Shown: piece by piece, positions 20,866 to 33,384 of the stretch
How the letters are laid out: the number at the start of each line of letters is the position of its first letter
Numbering within the stretch: the first letter of the stretch is position 1
NCBI RefSeq assembly: GCF_028583425.1
Contig: NC_072791.1
Coordinates: 195,214,311 to 195,278,310 of the forward strand
Origin: Eublepharis macularius
Taxonomy: Eukaryota > Chordata > Lepidosauria > Squamata > Eublepharidae
Direction: 5' to 3'
Length of the DNA: 64,000 bases
The notes under the pieces: model-generated
Databases searched by the model: none
What the model was told of the DNA's origin: nothing
The model's input: only the letters and a program-made list of their open reading frames with translations
Position numbers and translations under genes: made by a program

Positions 20866-21424
20866 GATTGCTGTTAATGCAGGACATTGATGTATGCTTG
20901 ACTCCGAAGCCTTTTGCTTTTTCTTTCTTATCAAAAAAACAGGCTCCTCTTGAGGAACAGTTGAGGTGCCTTATCACTCGCACATCGTGGCAACACATAA
21001 ACAAACTGATACCCTTTCCTGAGACTTCAGTACCATAGAAGAATGTAGCAAAACCTTTTGGCAAGTACTAGCATGCCAAGATGAAATATGGTGTGCAGCA
21101 GATGGGGGCATTATGCCCTAATTATTTTGTGCAGTAGTGACACAGCTAAAACCATGAATTGGTTGTAACTCTGTGAAGAGTGTATGGAGTGTGTGGAACT
21201 GTGTCTGCTGACAAGCAACATTTACCACTATGCTTGAGATCTTTTCTGATTGTCCTTGTTTCCTGGAGCAGTTGTACAATGATTTTCATTTCCAGTTAAA
21301 GGGAAAGTGGCAGGCATATTTTGAGAAAGAAGTATTGGGATGCTGAGAGCTTTTCCATCTGCATTTTAAAAACAATAACAACAGTAAATGTGAAATCACT
21401 CTCCATTCACTGAAGATCGTTTCA

Positions 21425-21585
21425 GGAAGGTACCAAGTTGGTCTGTAGTTGAAGAACAAGATTTGGGTCTAGTAGTACCTTAAAGACCAACAAGATTTCC
21501 AGCTTTAACTCTCAAAAGCTCATAACCTGGAAATCTAGGTGATCTTTAAGGTGCTACTGGATCCAAGCCTTGCTCCTCATTCACT
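21425..21585 (+). mobile_element. Fold-back element, GTCCAGTAGCACC family
   Basis: Both arms are present: TTGGTCTGTAGTTGAAG and AGTAGTACCTTAAAGACC on the left, and ATCTTTAAGGTGCTACTGG on the right, with CTCAAAAGCTCATAACC in the centre. Confidence 0.7.
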
Positions 21586-22537
21586 GGACAAAGGCCAAGC
21601 GGTATTTTTGTTGCAGTAATATTGAATTTTGCAGAAGCTGCAAAAATTGAATTTTCTACCCCAGATACCTCATTCATGGAAGGTGATACATACACATCAC
21701 ATCACAGTATCTTCCAGACTGCTTGGGATGTAATTAATGACAAGTGACAAAACTCTGTACACTTTCCATATCATTGGGTCAACCTTTTGTTTGAGAGTTT
21801 AGGGTTGCCTACGTGTTTAGAAAGTAGAAGATGCGATCCTTTTAGTGTCTGGCAGGGCAGTTGAGGAAAAGACACAAAAAGGCTCACATCCTACTGACAA
21901 GTTTTAGGATAACGAAGGGAACTGGTTGGAGCTGGCCTGTAAGGTTGCCCCATAATAGCATGCCCTATTCTCACTAGCTGTTGGGGGAAATCAGTGAGCC
22001 AACCCACCTGTCTTCTCTAGGGACTCCTTGTTCAATAATCAAGGCCTCAAGCCCTCCCTGCAATTGGTAAGGCATCAGTATCCCCTGATCCATAGGTATG
22101 ACAGCCTGACAAGGCCCTACAGATTTCACATTCTACTAGCATGAAAAGGCTGTGAATGAGAAAATGAATGAGATGCCCTGCTAGGAGATCTTTGCCTTGC
22201 CAGGCCAGGTTTTATACAGCCCAACCATACAGAAAAGGCTCTGCTCTTGCATTTCTCAGCACTGTATTGGTTGCTAACGTGTGCAGCTATCCTGACCAAG
22301 TTCCTGGATGGCCAGAACATGCATAGATTCTCATGCAGCTTGCCTCTCCCATACACAGATTCTAAGGATAAGATGATGTCCAATCTAAAAAGCTTTGCAC
22401 TCCCCTGAAGTATGAGCCCCCCATCTCTTATATCGTATCATTGTTACTGAAAAGTAAATTGCAAGGGTAGTCCACAACCAGGAGCAGATGGGGGAGAATG
22501 GCCCTGGAAAAATGCCCTGCCCCAATCTGCCTTGGAC
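21586..22537 (+). other. Unique intronic DNA
   Basis: No gene or transposon recognised. The minus frame at 22126-22383 has no domain I know. Confidence 0.4.
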
Positions 22538-22640
22538 TCACAGAATCACAAAATCACAGAGTTGGAAGGGGCCATACAGACCTTCTAGTCCAACCCCCTG
22601 CCCAATGCAAGATGAGCCTAAAGCATCCCTGACAGATATT
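22538..22640 (-). mobile_element. CR1 LINE 3' end, antisense
   Basis: AGAATCACAAAATCACAGAG, TTGGAAGGGGCCATACAG and CTAGTCCAACCCCCTGCCC are the classic CR1 3' terminus in antisense, including the terminal AGAATCA-type repeat. A GC-rich tract of unknown origin follows to about 22950. Confidence 0.82.
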
Positions 22641-23098
22641 CATCCAGCCTCACCTTTACCCCACCCCAACCCCTTTCCCCAAAGGAGGGAGGGAGAGCCT
22701 GCCCAGCCAAACCCAAGCAGGGGGTGACTGCCCAAGCTGGGTGGCTGGGTGAAGCGAAGCTGGGCAGAGGCACCTCTTTTGCCGTGGTAAGACTGGGCAA
22801 GAGAAAGCTGGGTGTGTGCATCCCTTGCCACAATGAGTCCTTCCTTGTGCTTCTGGTTCACACCTGCCCCTCTCTTTGGGCTAAGGAGGCCCAGACAGGA
22901 AGGGTGGCCTCTGGGTTGGGATAGTCCTGGGGGGGGGGTCAACACTCAGGGCAACAGCTCTTGTTGGCTTTATAGGCCAATCTGCCCCTGTCCAGTAGCA
23001 AAATGGCACTTTTGGGGAGGGGGGTTATCATGTGGAAAGGTTTATAGAACTTGAGACATCTTCACTAAGGTTGGGGAAGAATTCTCTAGTTGGAAGTA

Positions 23099-23292
23099 GA
23101 TCAAGATGGGTAACCATGTTTGTCTGTAGCAGTGGAAAAGAGCAAGAGTCCAGTAGCACCTACAAGATGAATAAAATTAGTGGTAGGGTATGAGCTTTTG
23201 TGAGTATCTGAAGAAGTGAGCTGTGGCTCACGAAAGCTCATATCCTACTACTAATTTTGTTAGACATAGGCACTACTGGACTCTTGTTCTCC
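23099..23292 (+). mobile_element. Fold-back element, GTCCAGTAGCACC family, both arms
   Basis: The left arm has GATGGGTAACCATG, AAGAGTCCAGTAGCACC and AATAAAATTAGTGGTAGGG. The right arm has CACGAAAGCTCATATCC, CTAATTTTGTTAG and GCACTACTGGACTCTTG. The arms surround a GTATCTGAAGAAGTGAGC loop. Confidence 0.75.
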
Positions 23293-23543
23293 TGTGTTGC
23301 TGAATGGGACCTGAGGGAAGGTAGCTTGTCGCCGCCTCCCCATGCCCGCCAGGCCCGGCTGCCGCCGCCACCACCCACCTTCCCACATAGCTGGGAATAC
23401 CAGCGTGCCCCGCTTTGGCCTCCACGATCCACGGCTTGGGAACGGGAGATGATCGGTGTGGATCGTTAATGTGGGATCGTCGTCAGCACCGATACACGAT
23501 CAGCTGGATCATTAATTTTTTTTGGATCGTGCCCATCTGTAGT
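23293..23543 (+). mobile_element. 3' half of a TAGAGATGGGC-family MITE
   Basis: GGAGATGATCGGTGTGGATC, GGGATCGTCGTCAGC and GGATCGTGCCCATCTGTA match the right half of the copy at 47837-48475 in order. The left half is replaced by GC-rich sequence next to the fold-back element. Confidence 0.65.
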
Positions 23544-23589
23544 CCTGAACCATCAATTTAGCTGAGTTACTGTATTTTGGCAGAAGATG

Positions 23590-23885
23590 AAAACATTCTA
23601 TCTACATCTTGCATAACTGTATAAAGTTCTCTTTCTCCCCCTTAAACCTCAAAGCCCCTTGGTGTGATCCAATCCTTGTATAAGTTTGGTTGCCTTTCCC
23701 CTCATTTTTCCATCCTTTTTGAAATGGAACAACCTGAACTGTGCACAGTGTTACAACTATGGACGCACCGGAGCTTTATATAAATGTATTAAGGTGTTGT
23801 GTTATTTTCACCCCTTTCCTAATTCCCTAAAATAGACTTTGTCTTTATCACTGCAAGATACCAGCAGGATCTCAAAATCTCTTTC
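23590..23885 (-). mobile_element. CR1 LINE fragment, antisense
   Basis: TATAAAGTTCTCTTTCTCCC, AACCTGAACTGTGCACAG, GGACGCACCGGAGC and CACCCCTTTCCTAATTCC follow the CR1 3' coding and UTR region in antisense. Confidence 0.6.
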
Positions 23886-23949
23886 CTGTATAGTCAAAGC
23901 CTATCAATTAGCCAATATCAATGAATACTCTGTGGCAGGGTTTCATTGT

Positions 23950-24150
23950 TTGTTTATTTATTTATTTATATTTATTTATGTCATTTATAGTCTGCCTTTC
24001 TCATTGAGACTGAAGGTGGATTACACAGTGTGAGATTAGTACAGTCAGGAACATTTCCATAAACAATACCATAGAGTAAATAGATAAAAGTCCACAAAGA
24101 CATAGCATTAGTAGGAATCCAATACAACATAGTGGTGAAGTCTTTGGTTC
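23950..24150 (-). mobile_element. L2-group LINE 3' end, antisense
   Basis: It starts with ATTTATTTATTTATA, the complement of the AAATA tail. Then come TCATTTATAGTCTGCC and TTTCTCATTGAGACTGAAGG. Confidence 0.75.
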
Positions 24151-24224
24151 CTAACTCATTAGCGGGTCATCTGAGATCCCGTCCCTACAATACAGCCCTC
24201 TTATCTGAGTAAAAAGCCTTTTGG

Positions 24225-24740
24225 AATTATTTATTTATAGTCCGCCTTTCTCACTAAGACTCAAGGCAGATTACATAGAGTGAGATTAGTACAATCAGCA
24301 TCAAGGACATTTCCATACAGTGTCAAGAGCATATCCATAAACAAAGTCATAGGATTTTACAAACACATAGCATTAGCAAGGATCCAATACAAAGCTGAAG
24401 AATTGCTGAAACAGAACATAATCAATTCTAGGACTGACATTAGATAACATGGAGCACAGGTGGTATACAGTAGTACATATTCAAAGCAACAGATAATATG
24501 CAAGGCAACATAGTGGTGAAGTCTATGGTCCCTAACTCATTAGGGAAGCATCTGAGAGCCTAACTCATTAGGGAAGCATCTGAATACTTCGGGTTTGCAT
24601 CGTTTGTGGGAAGCCAAGAGAGTGGGGGCTCTCCTGACCTCCTCAGGCAGGCCATTCTGCAGGGTGGGATCCACCACAGAGAAAGCCCATGTTCGGGCTG
24701 CTGTCAATTTCACCGATGTGCAGAGTGGCACCTTGTATTG
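24225..24740 (-). mobile_element. L2-group LINE 3' part, antisense
   Basis: TTTATAGTCCGCCTTTCTC and AAGACTCAAGGCAGATTACA form the 3' UTR. The minus frame at 24540-24731 encodes ARTWAFSVVDPTLQNGLPEE, the end of the reverse transcriptase. A 28-base unit containing CTAACTCATTAGGGAAGC is repeated in tandem at 24531-24583. Confidence 0.75.
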
Positions 24741-27351
24741 TGAAACATAGTATAATTTTTTTTGTATGCATACTTATAAGTGGCAAAGATAGTAAGACTT
24801 CCCCACATTTCCCATATACTTAGCTGGTCATTTATATCAGTAAGCTGTGGATAGTGATACTGAATGGTGAAATTACTGGGAAAGATTTTTTCCCCGAGCT
24901 GTAGAATTTCATGGCTAGCATCTTTTTACCATTCTCTGCTATTTCTCCATGGTTTTCACTTGATTTCACACTGTCAAATGCTGTTTCTGTGCATGGATAG
25001 ATTTCCAGTGTCATCCTAAGAAGAATTCCTTGAATTCAGTGGGCTTAGTAGGTGTCACTCTCCTTAGGAGGAAACTGTTAGCAGTTTTGGAGAGTTTAAA
25101 AAAAAATCATTTATGTATTGGTGTGTTTGTTTTGCTTTACTGAGAAATCATATCCTGATGTCGCTAACGGTATGTCATGTAGTATATGATGAGTGAGTTT
25201 GTGAGTGTGCGCATTTAGTTTTATTTTAATGTGGAAAGTGAACATTTTGGTGGATTTATGCCCTTGCTTATTTCATTTTGTAGAGGTAATGACCATGTGT
25301 GCGTAACAGATGGACCATTAAAAAGACAAAATCCATTTGAGTAAAGAATGTGTGCAGAGAATGTTTGTAGGTAATTTAAATTATACAAAACAAAGGCCTT
25401 AAAAAATACCCTCCCATTCAGCCATCTATGTTTGTAAAGAAGTAGTTATTAAAATGCTGCAGCAATGCATGGAGGGATAGGTAGAACTGAAGTGTTCCCT
25501 CTGTAGCAACAGAAGGAGGCAATAGCTAGGGGTGGAGCAATTGTAGCAGCTATAGACTATTTAAAATTGTCTGCATTCAGCCTGAGTTGCAGCACTTTAT
25601 CATACACTGAAGAAGAGACAAATTTTTCCACACTTCCCATGTAATCTGTGTTTCATCACTGTACAAGTGGAAAGAATGCTCATTATTTACATTAAAAGCC
25701 CTTTTCACAGTCTGCTGGAAGTTTCACTAACATGAATAATTTTTTGACTTAATTGCTTATCCCCCTCCCCGAATTACAGTTTATTTATGAATAAATTAAG
25801 TAGCACCTATCCCAATATAGACCTTAGGGTAACCCTAGTACATACTTCCGCCATTGTTAAAATGTTAGTTTATTTCTGCACTCTGCTTCCCATTCTTTAA
25901 CCAGTTATAATCTAGCTACTTAATTTTCTTTGGAGACTTTGTTGAAGGATTTTATAAACAAGAAAACTGGATGTCCAGATATGTAATCTAGATTACTCTT
26001 ATCTACATGTATTGACAGTCTCAAAGAATTCTAAATTATAGGTGAGGTACCACGTGCATTATCATCGTACACAGAGAAAGGGGATTTCTCTTTTCTGATT
26101 ATCTGAAATTAACTACAAAATGAATCCTGGTAGACATTTTCTGCAGTCATTTGAGTTCTTAATTTACCATTCTGTCACAGGATTAGCATTGGTAGAAGGA
26201 TAAAGCTACAAATAGGATCACTGTGTAAGGTCAAATCATCTATAACTAAAAATTCAAAACTATACAACTACATAATTCACAATAACCTTACAGAGAGGTG
26301 AAGTTCTAGAAATACTGTTGTGGGGGCAGTTTTTGAACTCCAGGTACAACCTGTAAGATGATCCTAATTTTAACACTTTAAGATATATTATTCTTACTGT
26401 TTTGCATGCAGCTGCTAGAGGAAACACCAGCAGGATGAAATATAAATCTTTATTTCCAAACCACAGGTTGATTGTCCGGTATTTACCCAAAAAGGTCATT
26501 AGGTGACCGGCTGTCTTTACAGCGGTAACATTTCTTCGCTAGCTTGTTTAGCCTTTCATATTTTTAGCATTTTCCCATAAACTTCCTCTGGCTATTAATC
26601 CATCTATCAGTTGGCAGTCAGTCACTCAGTTATCTGTCCACTGTAAGTAATGGCAATTTTATTTCTTATTTTTCATTTCATTTTTTCTTCTTCCATTTGC
26701 TAAGCATCTGTTTGGCTGCTCTTTCACTCTGCTGCAGCAAAATGGCTTCTGTTTGTTTCTACCCTTAGAATCCTATGACATCATTGGCAGGGAAGAGGCA
26801 TTGCTGTTCACGAAAGAAATTCTTCATTACCGAGTGCCTAGCTTAGCTTCATTTTTCCTCATTAATATAAAAGGCAACATCTTTGCCACTACATAGTTGC
26901 ACCACGAACCATCTGCTTAATTGTGTCTTAAGATGTGCTGCTGTCACCAAAATGGTAGAACTAAGAGCAATTATTATAACCTATCTCATTATGGGTTTAA
27001 AAAGCAACCCCAGTTGGAATCTGGGAGTAATTTGAGGTTAGATTAACCTTCTTGTTTTGAGATTTTTTTTTTTAAATGAACAATGGTGGGACATCTCAGA
27101 TATGATCTTCTATGTTTACAAAGAACATGTGTTTTGATTATATACATGATTAAAATGGATTGTCAAAATCCAAATGTTTTCTGTTTTCATTTGTAGTGCA
27201 AAAAGAGGATATTCCCTTTAGTCTACATACTGTGGACATTAGACTATACCACAGTTGGCTTGTTCGTGCATGTCTTTGACAATAAGACTAGGTTGTTTTC
27301 CAGGTATGCCATCCCCACCGCACCAAAGAGGGGATCTTACATTCAGATAGA
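24741..27351 (+). other. Repeat-poor intronic DNA
   Basis: A decayed CAGTGTCATCCTAAG element lies at about 25005-25075. Otherwise this is AT-rich unique DNA without supported genes. Confidence 0.45.
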
Positions 27352-27595
27352 CAGGGCTTTTTTTCAGCAGGAATGCAGTGGAACGGAGTTCCAGAACCTC
27401 TTGAAAATGGTCACATGGCTGGTGGCCCCGCCCCCTGATCTCCAGACAGAGGGGAGTTTAGATTGCCGGCGCGGAGGGCAATCTCAACTCCCCTCTGTCT
27501 GGAGATCAGGGGGCGGGGCCACCAGCCATGTGACCATTTTCTCCAAGGGCAACGTACTGAGTTCCACCACCTCTTTTCCCAGAAAAAAAGCCCTA
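27352..27595 (+). mobile_element. hAT-type MITE, CAGGGCTTTTTTT family, copy 1
   Basis: The flanks CAGATAGA at 27344-27351 and 27596-27603 are a perfect 8-bp duplication. The left end is CAGGGCTTTTTTTCAGC; the right end is AGAAAAAAAGCCCTA, with its last base mutated from G. The interior is one long hairpin: GGTCACATGGCTGGTGGCC and GATCTCCAGACAGAGGGGAG recur as inverted copies around 27465. Confidence 0.92.
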
Positions 27596-30198
27596 CAGAT
27601 AGAGCTGTTCTGTGAACTTGAGATGTAGCAGGAATTAGATGTTTCCATGCAGTGTTTCTTAGCGATCAATTCTGTAGTACTATAATTTGTTTAAAGAAGC
27701 CTTAACATTTTTATTCAGCAGCTTTTGGTTCTCCCCAAAATGGAAATCCTGAGCAAGTGTGCAGAAATCATTTGTAAGTCTTAGAACAAAGAAGCTTAAT
27801 TTCATTGGTCAGTTAGCAGGACAGGCGCTTTTGGTAATACATGACTGGCTCAATAAAAACAAATGTAATGGTGAAATTATTTCATTGGATTGCGTATCCA
27901 CCTGTTGATAGTGCAATGATCTCACACCCTGAAAATGCAGAAAAAGGAAAACAGCTCCATTTATGGTCAAACATTTTACAGCATCCAGCAGTTGAATCTC
28001 AGAGAGAACATACCTGACAGACACGGTGCATTGAAATGGCTACTGAATCTGGTTTTGTTTCATAATTAATATGGGCTCTACAACCCTTAATACATTGAGG
28101 TTAGTAATGTAGTTTTTACTGGCTGCACATCCAGCTCTTGAGCATACCCTTAATGAGCAACAAGCTGTCAATTACTTATGCTAATGAGTGAGCCTTTGAA
28201 AAGGATATGGAGTAGATATTTTTTCATTTGTAGAACGCTAATGAGTAAATGACATTCTCATTTGTCATTTGGTTACTTTCAAAATATTAAATGTAATTAT
28301 AATACATAATTCTAATTCTAGTGATAACAATGGTAAACCTCTGTTGTTTGCACTTGGAGAGATAGAACCATTCATTACAGAGGTAGAACAGTCTGATTTT
28401 CAGAGTAAAAGACAGGTATTTAGTTATTTTCATTCAAATAATTTGCAAGGAAGGAGCAATTATAAAATGTCAAGAGGGAAAAAAAATGTCTTTTCTATTA
28501 CTCCTGGACATGAAGCTATAGGAGTTGTTTCTGGGATACCTTATTGGATACATTACTTTCTGGAAACAGTTGTTCATTATTGTCTGTTAAAAGAAACAAC
28601 ATTTTAATGATTGAGAAGTAAAAAGAAATTAAAGGATTTCTACTTGCATTTATAAACCTTAAACTCTGGATTTACTATGTCAAAGTATTAATAATTTGAA
28701 AAGGCTAGACAGAAATATTCATCTGGCACGTCCTTTAATAGGGCAGAATTTTACTCACTCAAGTACTGGGATTGTAATTGATTCACATAAAAGAAAAAAA
28801 GAAAACTATAGCCCAGACCTTTGGGAATGAAATAAAGCTCTCTGTAATGTCTTTCTCCCTAGTTGTGTTTACTTGAAAGCAAATCCCATTGTCAGTGGGA
28901 CTTACGCCTGAGTAAATATGCTTAGGCTTCCTACCTTAGTCCTTGTACAGCTCTAACAGCTTAAAAGTGTAATAAGTGTATTGCCAAGGCGCCAATTAGG
29001 ATTATTATTATTTTTATGAATAGCAATACAAATGGTCATTATGTCCTGAATGAAGATTGTGAGCTTTGATACTGTCATTACCCTCCACAAAACAAATATT
29101 AGTCATATTTCCCAAACTTTAATGAATCCATGTTTTGCAAGGGGATTCGTAATGGTCATGGGGGAGTCCTGAAGGGATTTCCATAATTTGTGCCGTATCA
29201 ATGACTTAAAGCAGCTTTCTCATTTGTTGTTTCCTCATAGTAGACCTAAGATGATAAAAATATCCATAGACAGTGAAATCAGTAGTATGCCCAGTTTTAT
29301 CAGACAAAACTCCCATGTGATCACACAGGCAGCGTCAGAGAGACTGAAGCTGCTATGCAAGCAGTAGGTAATGAGTCTTTGTGCAGAGTGTAGCTCTTGT
29401 CGCTGAACAATAAAGCATATGGTACTGGCAATAAAACACAGGGCTGGGAAATTTAAGAAGATTCCGCTGGAACTGGGGAGGCAGATAATACGTCACAGAT
29501 TGCACAAGGACAGCCTATTTTGATGCATAATTATTAGAAAGAGCGCATGGATTGGAAAAACAACCATTTGAACAGGTCAGTTGTTAAAAATTCTGTTTTG
29601 GATTATTCAGGGATTTTAATGTTTTCAGTGTTATCCAGTGCTTAAGCAGTAGCAGTTTTGGCTGTTCATATTTTTTTTTCTTTTTTAAAGCATTTATTTG
29701 AATTCAGTAAGGTGTGGCTTGTTTGATCCACATGAGTTGAACGCCTGGCTATATAAACAACAGAGTATAGCAATCAGTTGGTGCACAAAATATATTTAGT
29801 GTTAAATCACTGCAACCAGAAACATTACCAATCCATGAGTAAGGAACCTTGACTCCTTATAAATAACCCCTAACCGATCAGCTGTCAGTTTTGAAATGCT
29901 GCACTATTTTAATATAAGAATAATCTGTTATGCCGGTGTCTTGTTAAACTCGTTATTTTGATAGGAACCATGTAGTTTAAATGCTTGCAATTTTCTTAAT
30001 GCTTTTAAATGATGAATGGTATACACTGAAATGTTCATTGGGAAGCATGTGATTTTTCCCCCCTTTTCTGAAATATTTTAGGGCTCATAATAAGGAAGCT
30101 GCATTCAATACATCCCACCAGCTTTTAAGAAAAACACACTCCAGTATTCTCTCTACCTTCTCTTTTTCCACTGCTTGGTTATTTCATTCCATGAGTTA
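27596..30198 (+). other. Repeat-poor block with conserved-looking segments
   Basis: Almost no transposon sequence is seen in 2.6 kb. TAAT-rich and octamer-like words cluster at 28130-28340 (ACTTATGCTAATGAG, CGCTAATGAGTAAATGAC) and 29390-29590 (TTTTGATGCATAATTATTAG). A weak GGGACTTACGCC element is at about 28890. This is where I would look first for enhancers. The plus frame at 28269-28607 has no recognised domain. Confidence 0.4.
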
Positions 30199-30214
30199 CA
30201 ACAACAACAACAAC

Positions 30215-30244
<30 letters not shown>
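30199..30244 (+). repeat. (CAA)n(TAA)n microsatellite
   Basis: About five CAA units pass into about ten TAA units. The frames through it are low complexity (poly-Asn or poly-Leu). Confidence 0.97.
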
Positions 30245-30245
<1 letters not shown>

Positions 30246-31084
30246 TTTCACATTTAAAAAGAAAGATCTCAAATGTTCTAAGTGACCCTTTTGAGGTATA
30301 CAGTCTTGCTAATTTTTGGTATTTAATGCTTGAGAAATCAGCTTTGTGTAAACAGAAAAGTTTAACTGTGTTATTGTGATGCACATTTGGGGACAGTCAT
30401 GCCATTTATATCCTTTCAAATCCTGCAAGAAACAGAACAGTTAATTTTGAATATGGTTTTAAATGATAAGAAAATAGTACCTTTAAGCAGGGCTGCTATA
30501 TCCTGCAGGAAGCAAAATGGGAAAAACCAGGAAATAAAATAACCCTGAGCCATTGCTGTATGCAAATAAAACCAAATGTCTACTTCCTGACACAAAATGT
30601 TGATGAATTAATGTGAATCACTTTTAAAAAAAAATCTTTTGGCGCCATGTTGAATATATTCGTTCAGGTTTGTGGAGCTTAGTCCTGTTATTTTGGTATA
30701 ACATTTTACAAATTCTTCTGATCCGAAAATGGGAGCATCTCTGCTTTATTTTCTATTTAATTTATTCAGTTTTACTATATGCGTCTAACATACTGCTTCA
30801 CCTTTAGCTAGCTGTTGCGAGACGAGCATGGATGAAGCTGTTGAGTTTCAGATGAAAATAATCAGTCACATATCCTTATTTTAAAAATTTAACACATTTG
30901 TCTAGCTGCTTTTTAAAGACAGCCCAATCTACTGGTTGAGATTTCCACAAGCATTTTCCTCCTTGTATTGAAATAGACTATTTGACTATTTTGGTCACCT
31001 TGGAAACCAGCTGCTGGAGGCTGCTTTTCGTGCGCTATCTTGCTGGATAGTAGTGTGTTGGCTCAATATTCTTCAGAATTAAAA

Positions 31085-31522
31085 TCTGGGCCCTCAATTA
31101 GTCATAGCGAGAGAGAAATTTCTCACACGCCAGTCGCACCAGTGCTTAGCGCAAACATAATGCCTCCCTCCACCTCTGCTCTCCAGTGATTCAGGTATTC
31201 CAGGAGAACTGCAGCTCCACAATTTCTTCCCCAGCCAGCATTCTCTGCTGAGCGGCTGGCAGGCTTATGCAAATCAGGCAAGCACAGTCGCTTTGACTGC
31301 AGAGAGATGGGGAGGAGGGGAGAGAGAAGAAACGAGTTCAAAGGTCAGCGAGCTGGTGGAAGGCTGTAACAGTTGACTGGGGGAAGAAATACACAGAGTG
31401 CTGCAGTGAGCCTTTGCCAGCACAAAATGAAGAAGCAGGGTTCTTGTTTCCTCCTCTGCTGAGGTCACTGTGCTGTCGAAAGCGCTGGGCACTGTGTGCT
31501 GTTTGAAAATATCACCACCCAG
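31085..31522 (+). promoter_or_regulatory. Candidate non-coding first exon / promoter region
   Basis: The block is less AT-rich than its surroundings, free of repeats, and contains an octamer ATGCAAAT at 31267-31274 and a GGGGAGGAGGGG tract near 31310. It ends ACCACCCAG at 31522, followed by GTATGATC, a good splice donor. The canonical CSRNP3 coding exon at 53806 starts inside the 5' UTR, so an upstream non-coding exon must exist on this strand, and this spot is suitable. The evidence is circumstantial: no TATA box is placed and transcription is not shown. Confidence 0.3.
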
Positions 31523-33384
31523 GTATGATCCAAAAGATTTGTGTTCTTGTTTGTTCAGGGAAATGGCTTGGGGTAATGCTAACCTGGAGGTCGTGGGTTT
31601 CTGGCTCCGCTCTGGAAATGGCAAACAGTTCAGAGGAATTGGGTTTTTTAAAAAAATTGTTTTACGAATAGCCTAATCACACGAGTCAAGTGTTAGGCCT
31701 CTCAGAATGGCTTGATAGTCGTTTTAAACGTGTGCTTTCCTGACATTTTTATAGGATAAATGTAACGAAACAATTTCGTTCGGTATAAAATGGATTAAAT
31801 CTTTAATAGATGTAAACAGTGCGTACGTGGTTCTTTACTTACCAGTCATACAGTGCAATCCTAAACAGAGTTCTACCCGCTCTAAGTCCGTTGAAGCCAA
31901 AAGACTTAAAGGGTGTAACTCTTTTTAGTATTGTACTGATAGTCCCCGGTCCACATAACTTCAAGGATAGCATAGGTCCTCACAAGAGAAGGTTTGCATG
32001 TATAAGGCTATCAGATTGTAGATATGATGGTACTGACAGTGCCAATCATATGTTGGGGTATCAAAATTAAGGAATATGCATATGGACCTGATCCTGTAGG
32101 GATCACCATACAACTCTGGGCAACAGTTGCGGAGTTATTATGCTGTGCACCACTTTTTGAAATGAGCCTCCATCATCCATCATGGATCAAGGTGTTTTGG
32201 AAGCTTTGTTTTTAACTGGGTGCATTTTAAAGAGAGTCATCTTCACGTCAACCAACATTTGGCAGTGGCATGGCACATTCATAATATTTTCAAAGATGTT
32301 TCTTAGGCGTTTTCATTAAGAATGCAGAATTAATTTACATCCTCAGTAGTACAACAATCACTATAAGTATGTAAATCTTGGGTAAGATTTTGTCGCTCCA
32401 CTGGATGATGCTGATTCTTCTTCCCTGAAGACTGCTTGGTCTGGTACCTTGTTTTAATTATGAAGTCATTGTATTATCTGTCTTTAGCAACATTTCTTTC
32501 TTTCCTCCCCCCCCACCACACCCACCTGCACTGAAATAATGTTTATTTTGGTTGTCTCATAATTACCACTTAAGTCGGGTTTTTGGCATTGATGACCCAC
32601 TTTACCCAAAGTTTTCTTTTTCACTGATAACTTAGTTGTTTCTGGAATAATTACAATAAAATGTATGCTTTATATTATGTAAGCTTAGAAGTAACTAATG
32701 TTTTAGTGGACACTTGACATGGAAATATAATAAAGAAGACAAAAGCAAACAGCATTTTAAATCTTGTTGAGAGAGTTTCTAGCACAGGCTTAACAGTGCA
32801 ATCCTAAACAGAGTTATACTTTCCTAAGGCCATTGAATTCAATTTGCTTCAAAGCATGTAATTCTATTTAGGATTGGGCTGTAAGTCTTCCAGTATAATT
32901 GTGCTTAACTTTGGCTGGACTGTGCCCTGTGTTTGAACTCACAACCCCAAACTGCAAAATGCCCTATGGATTTTTTATATTTTGTTTCTTGAATTTTGTC
33001 TGAAAATTTTTATTGCATGGCAAAAATCAGGTTCATTCTCAGCATTCAACAACAGTCAGTAATCCATGTTTTGAGCTGGTAAAATCAGGATCAAACTTAC
33101 AGTTATGTAGGAGATCCACGGTTGGATTTCCTACTTTAAAAAAAAGAGATACTTTACTAACCTTTCCCAGTGCTGCATTCCCAGTTCAAATCAGGCTTCC
33201 TCAGTGGTGCTTTTTGATGTTTAAAGAAAATATCAGGAGACCTGATCACAGATCTATGTCATAGTGTGTAATATGACCATCACAGTTTTGCAACAGAAAC
33301 AAGGTTCCATCTGGGTTTCAATAATTATCATTTTTATAGGCCTGTCCTCTGGCATTCATAGGACAAATGACTTCACTAAATGTA
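31523..33384 (+). other. Intronic DNA with two short GCAATCCTAA elements
   Basis: ACAGTGCAATCCTAAACAG occurs at about 31850 and again at about 32798, each followed by a CCATTGA-type centre and a GTGTAACTC or TAATTCTATTTAGGATTG right side. These are decayed short repeats with CAGTGCAATCCTAAG ends. The rest is unique. Confidence 0.5.

Noticed and set aside
30191-30384. Poly-Asn / poly-Leu frames
   Set aside because: They are translations of a CAA/TAA microsatellite.
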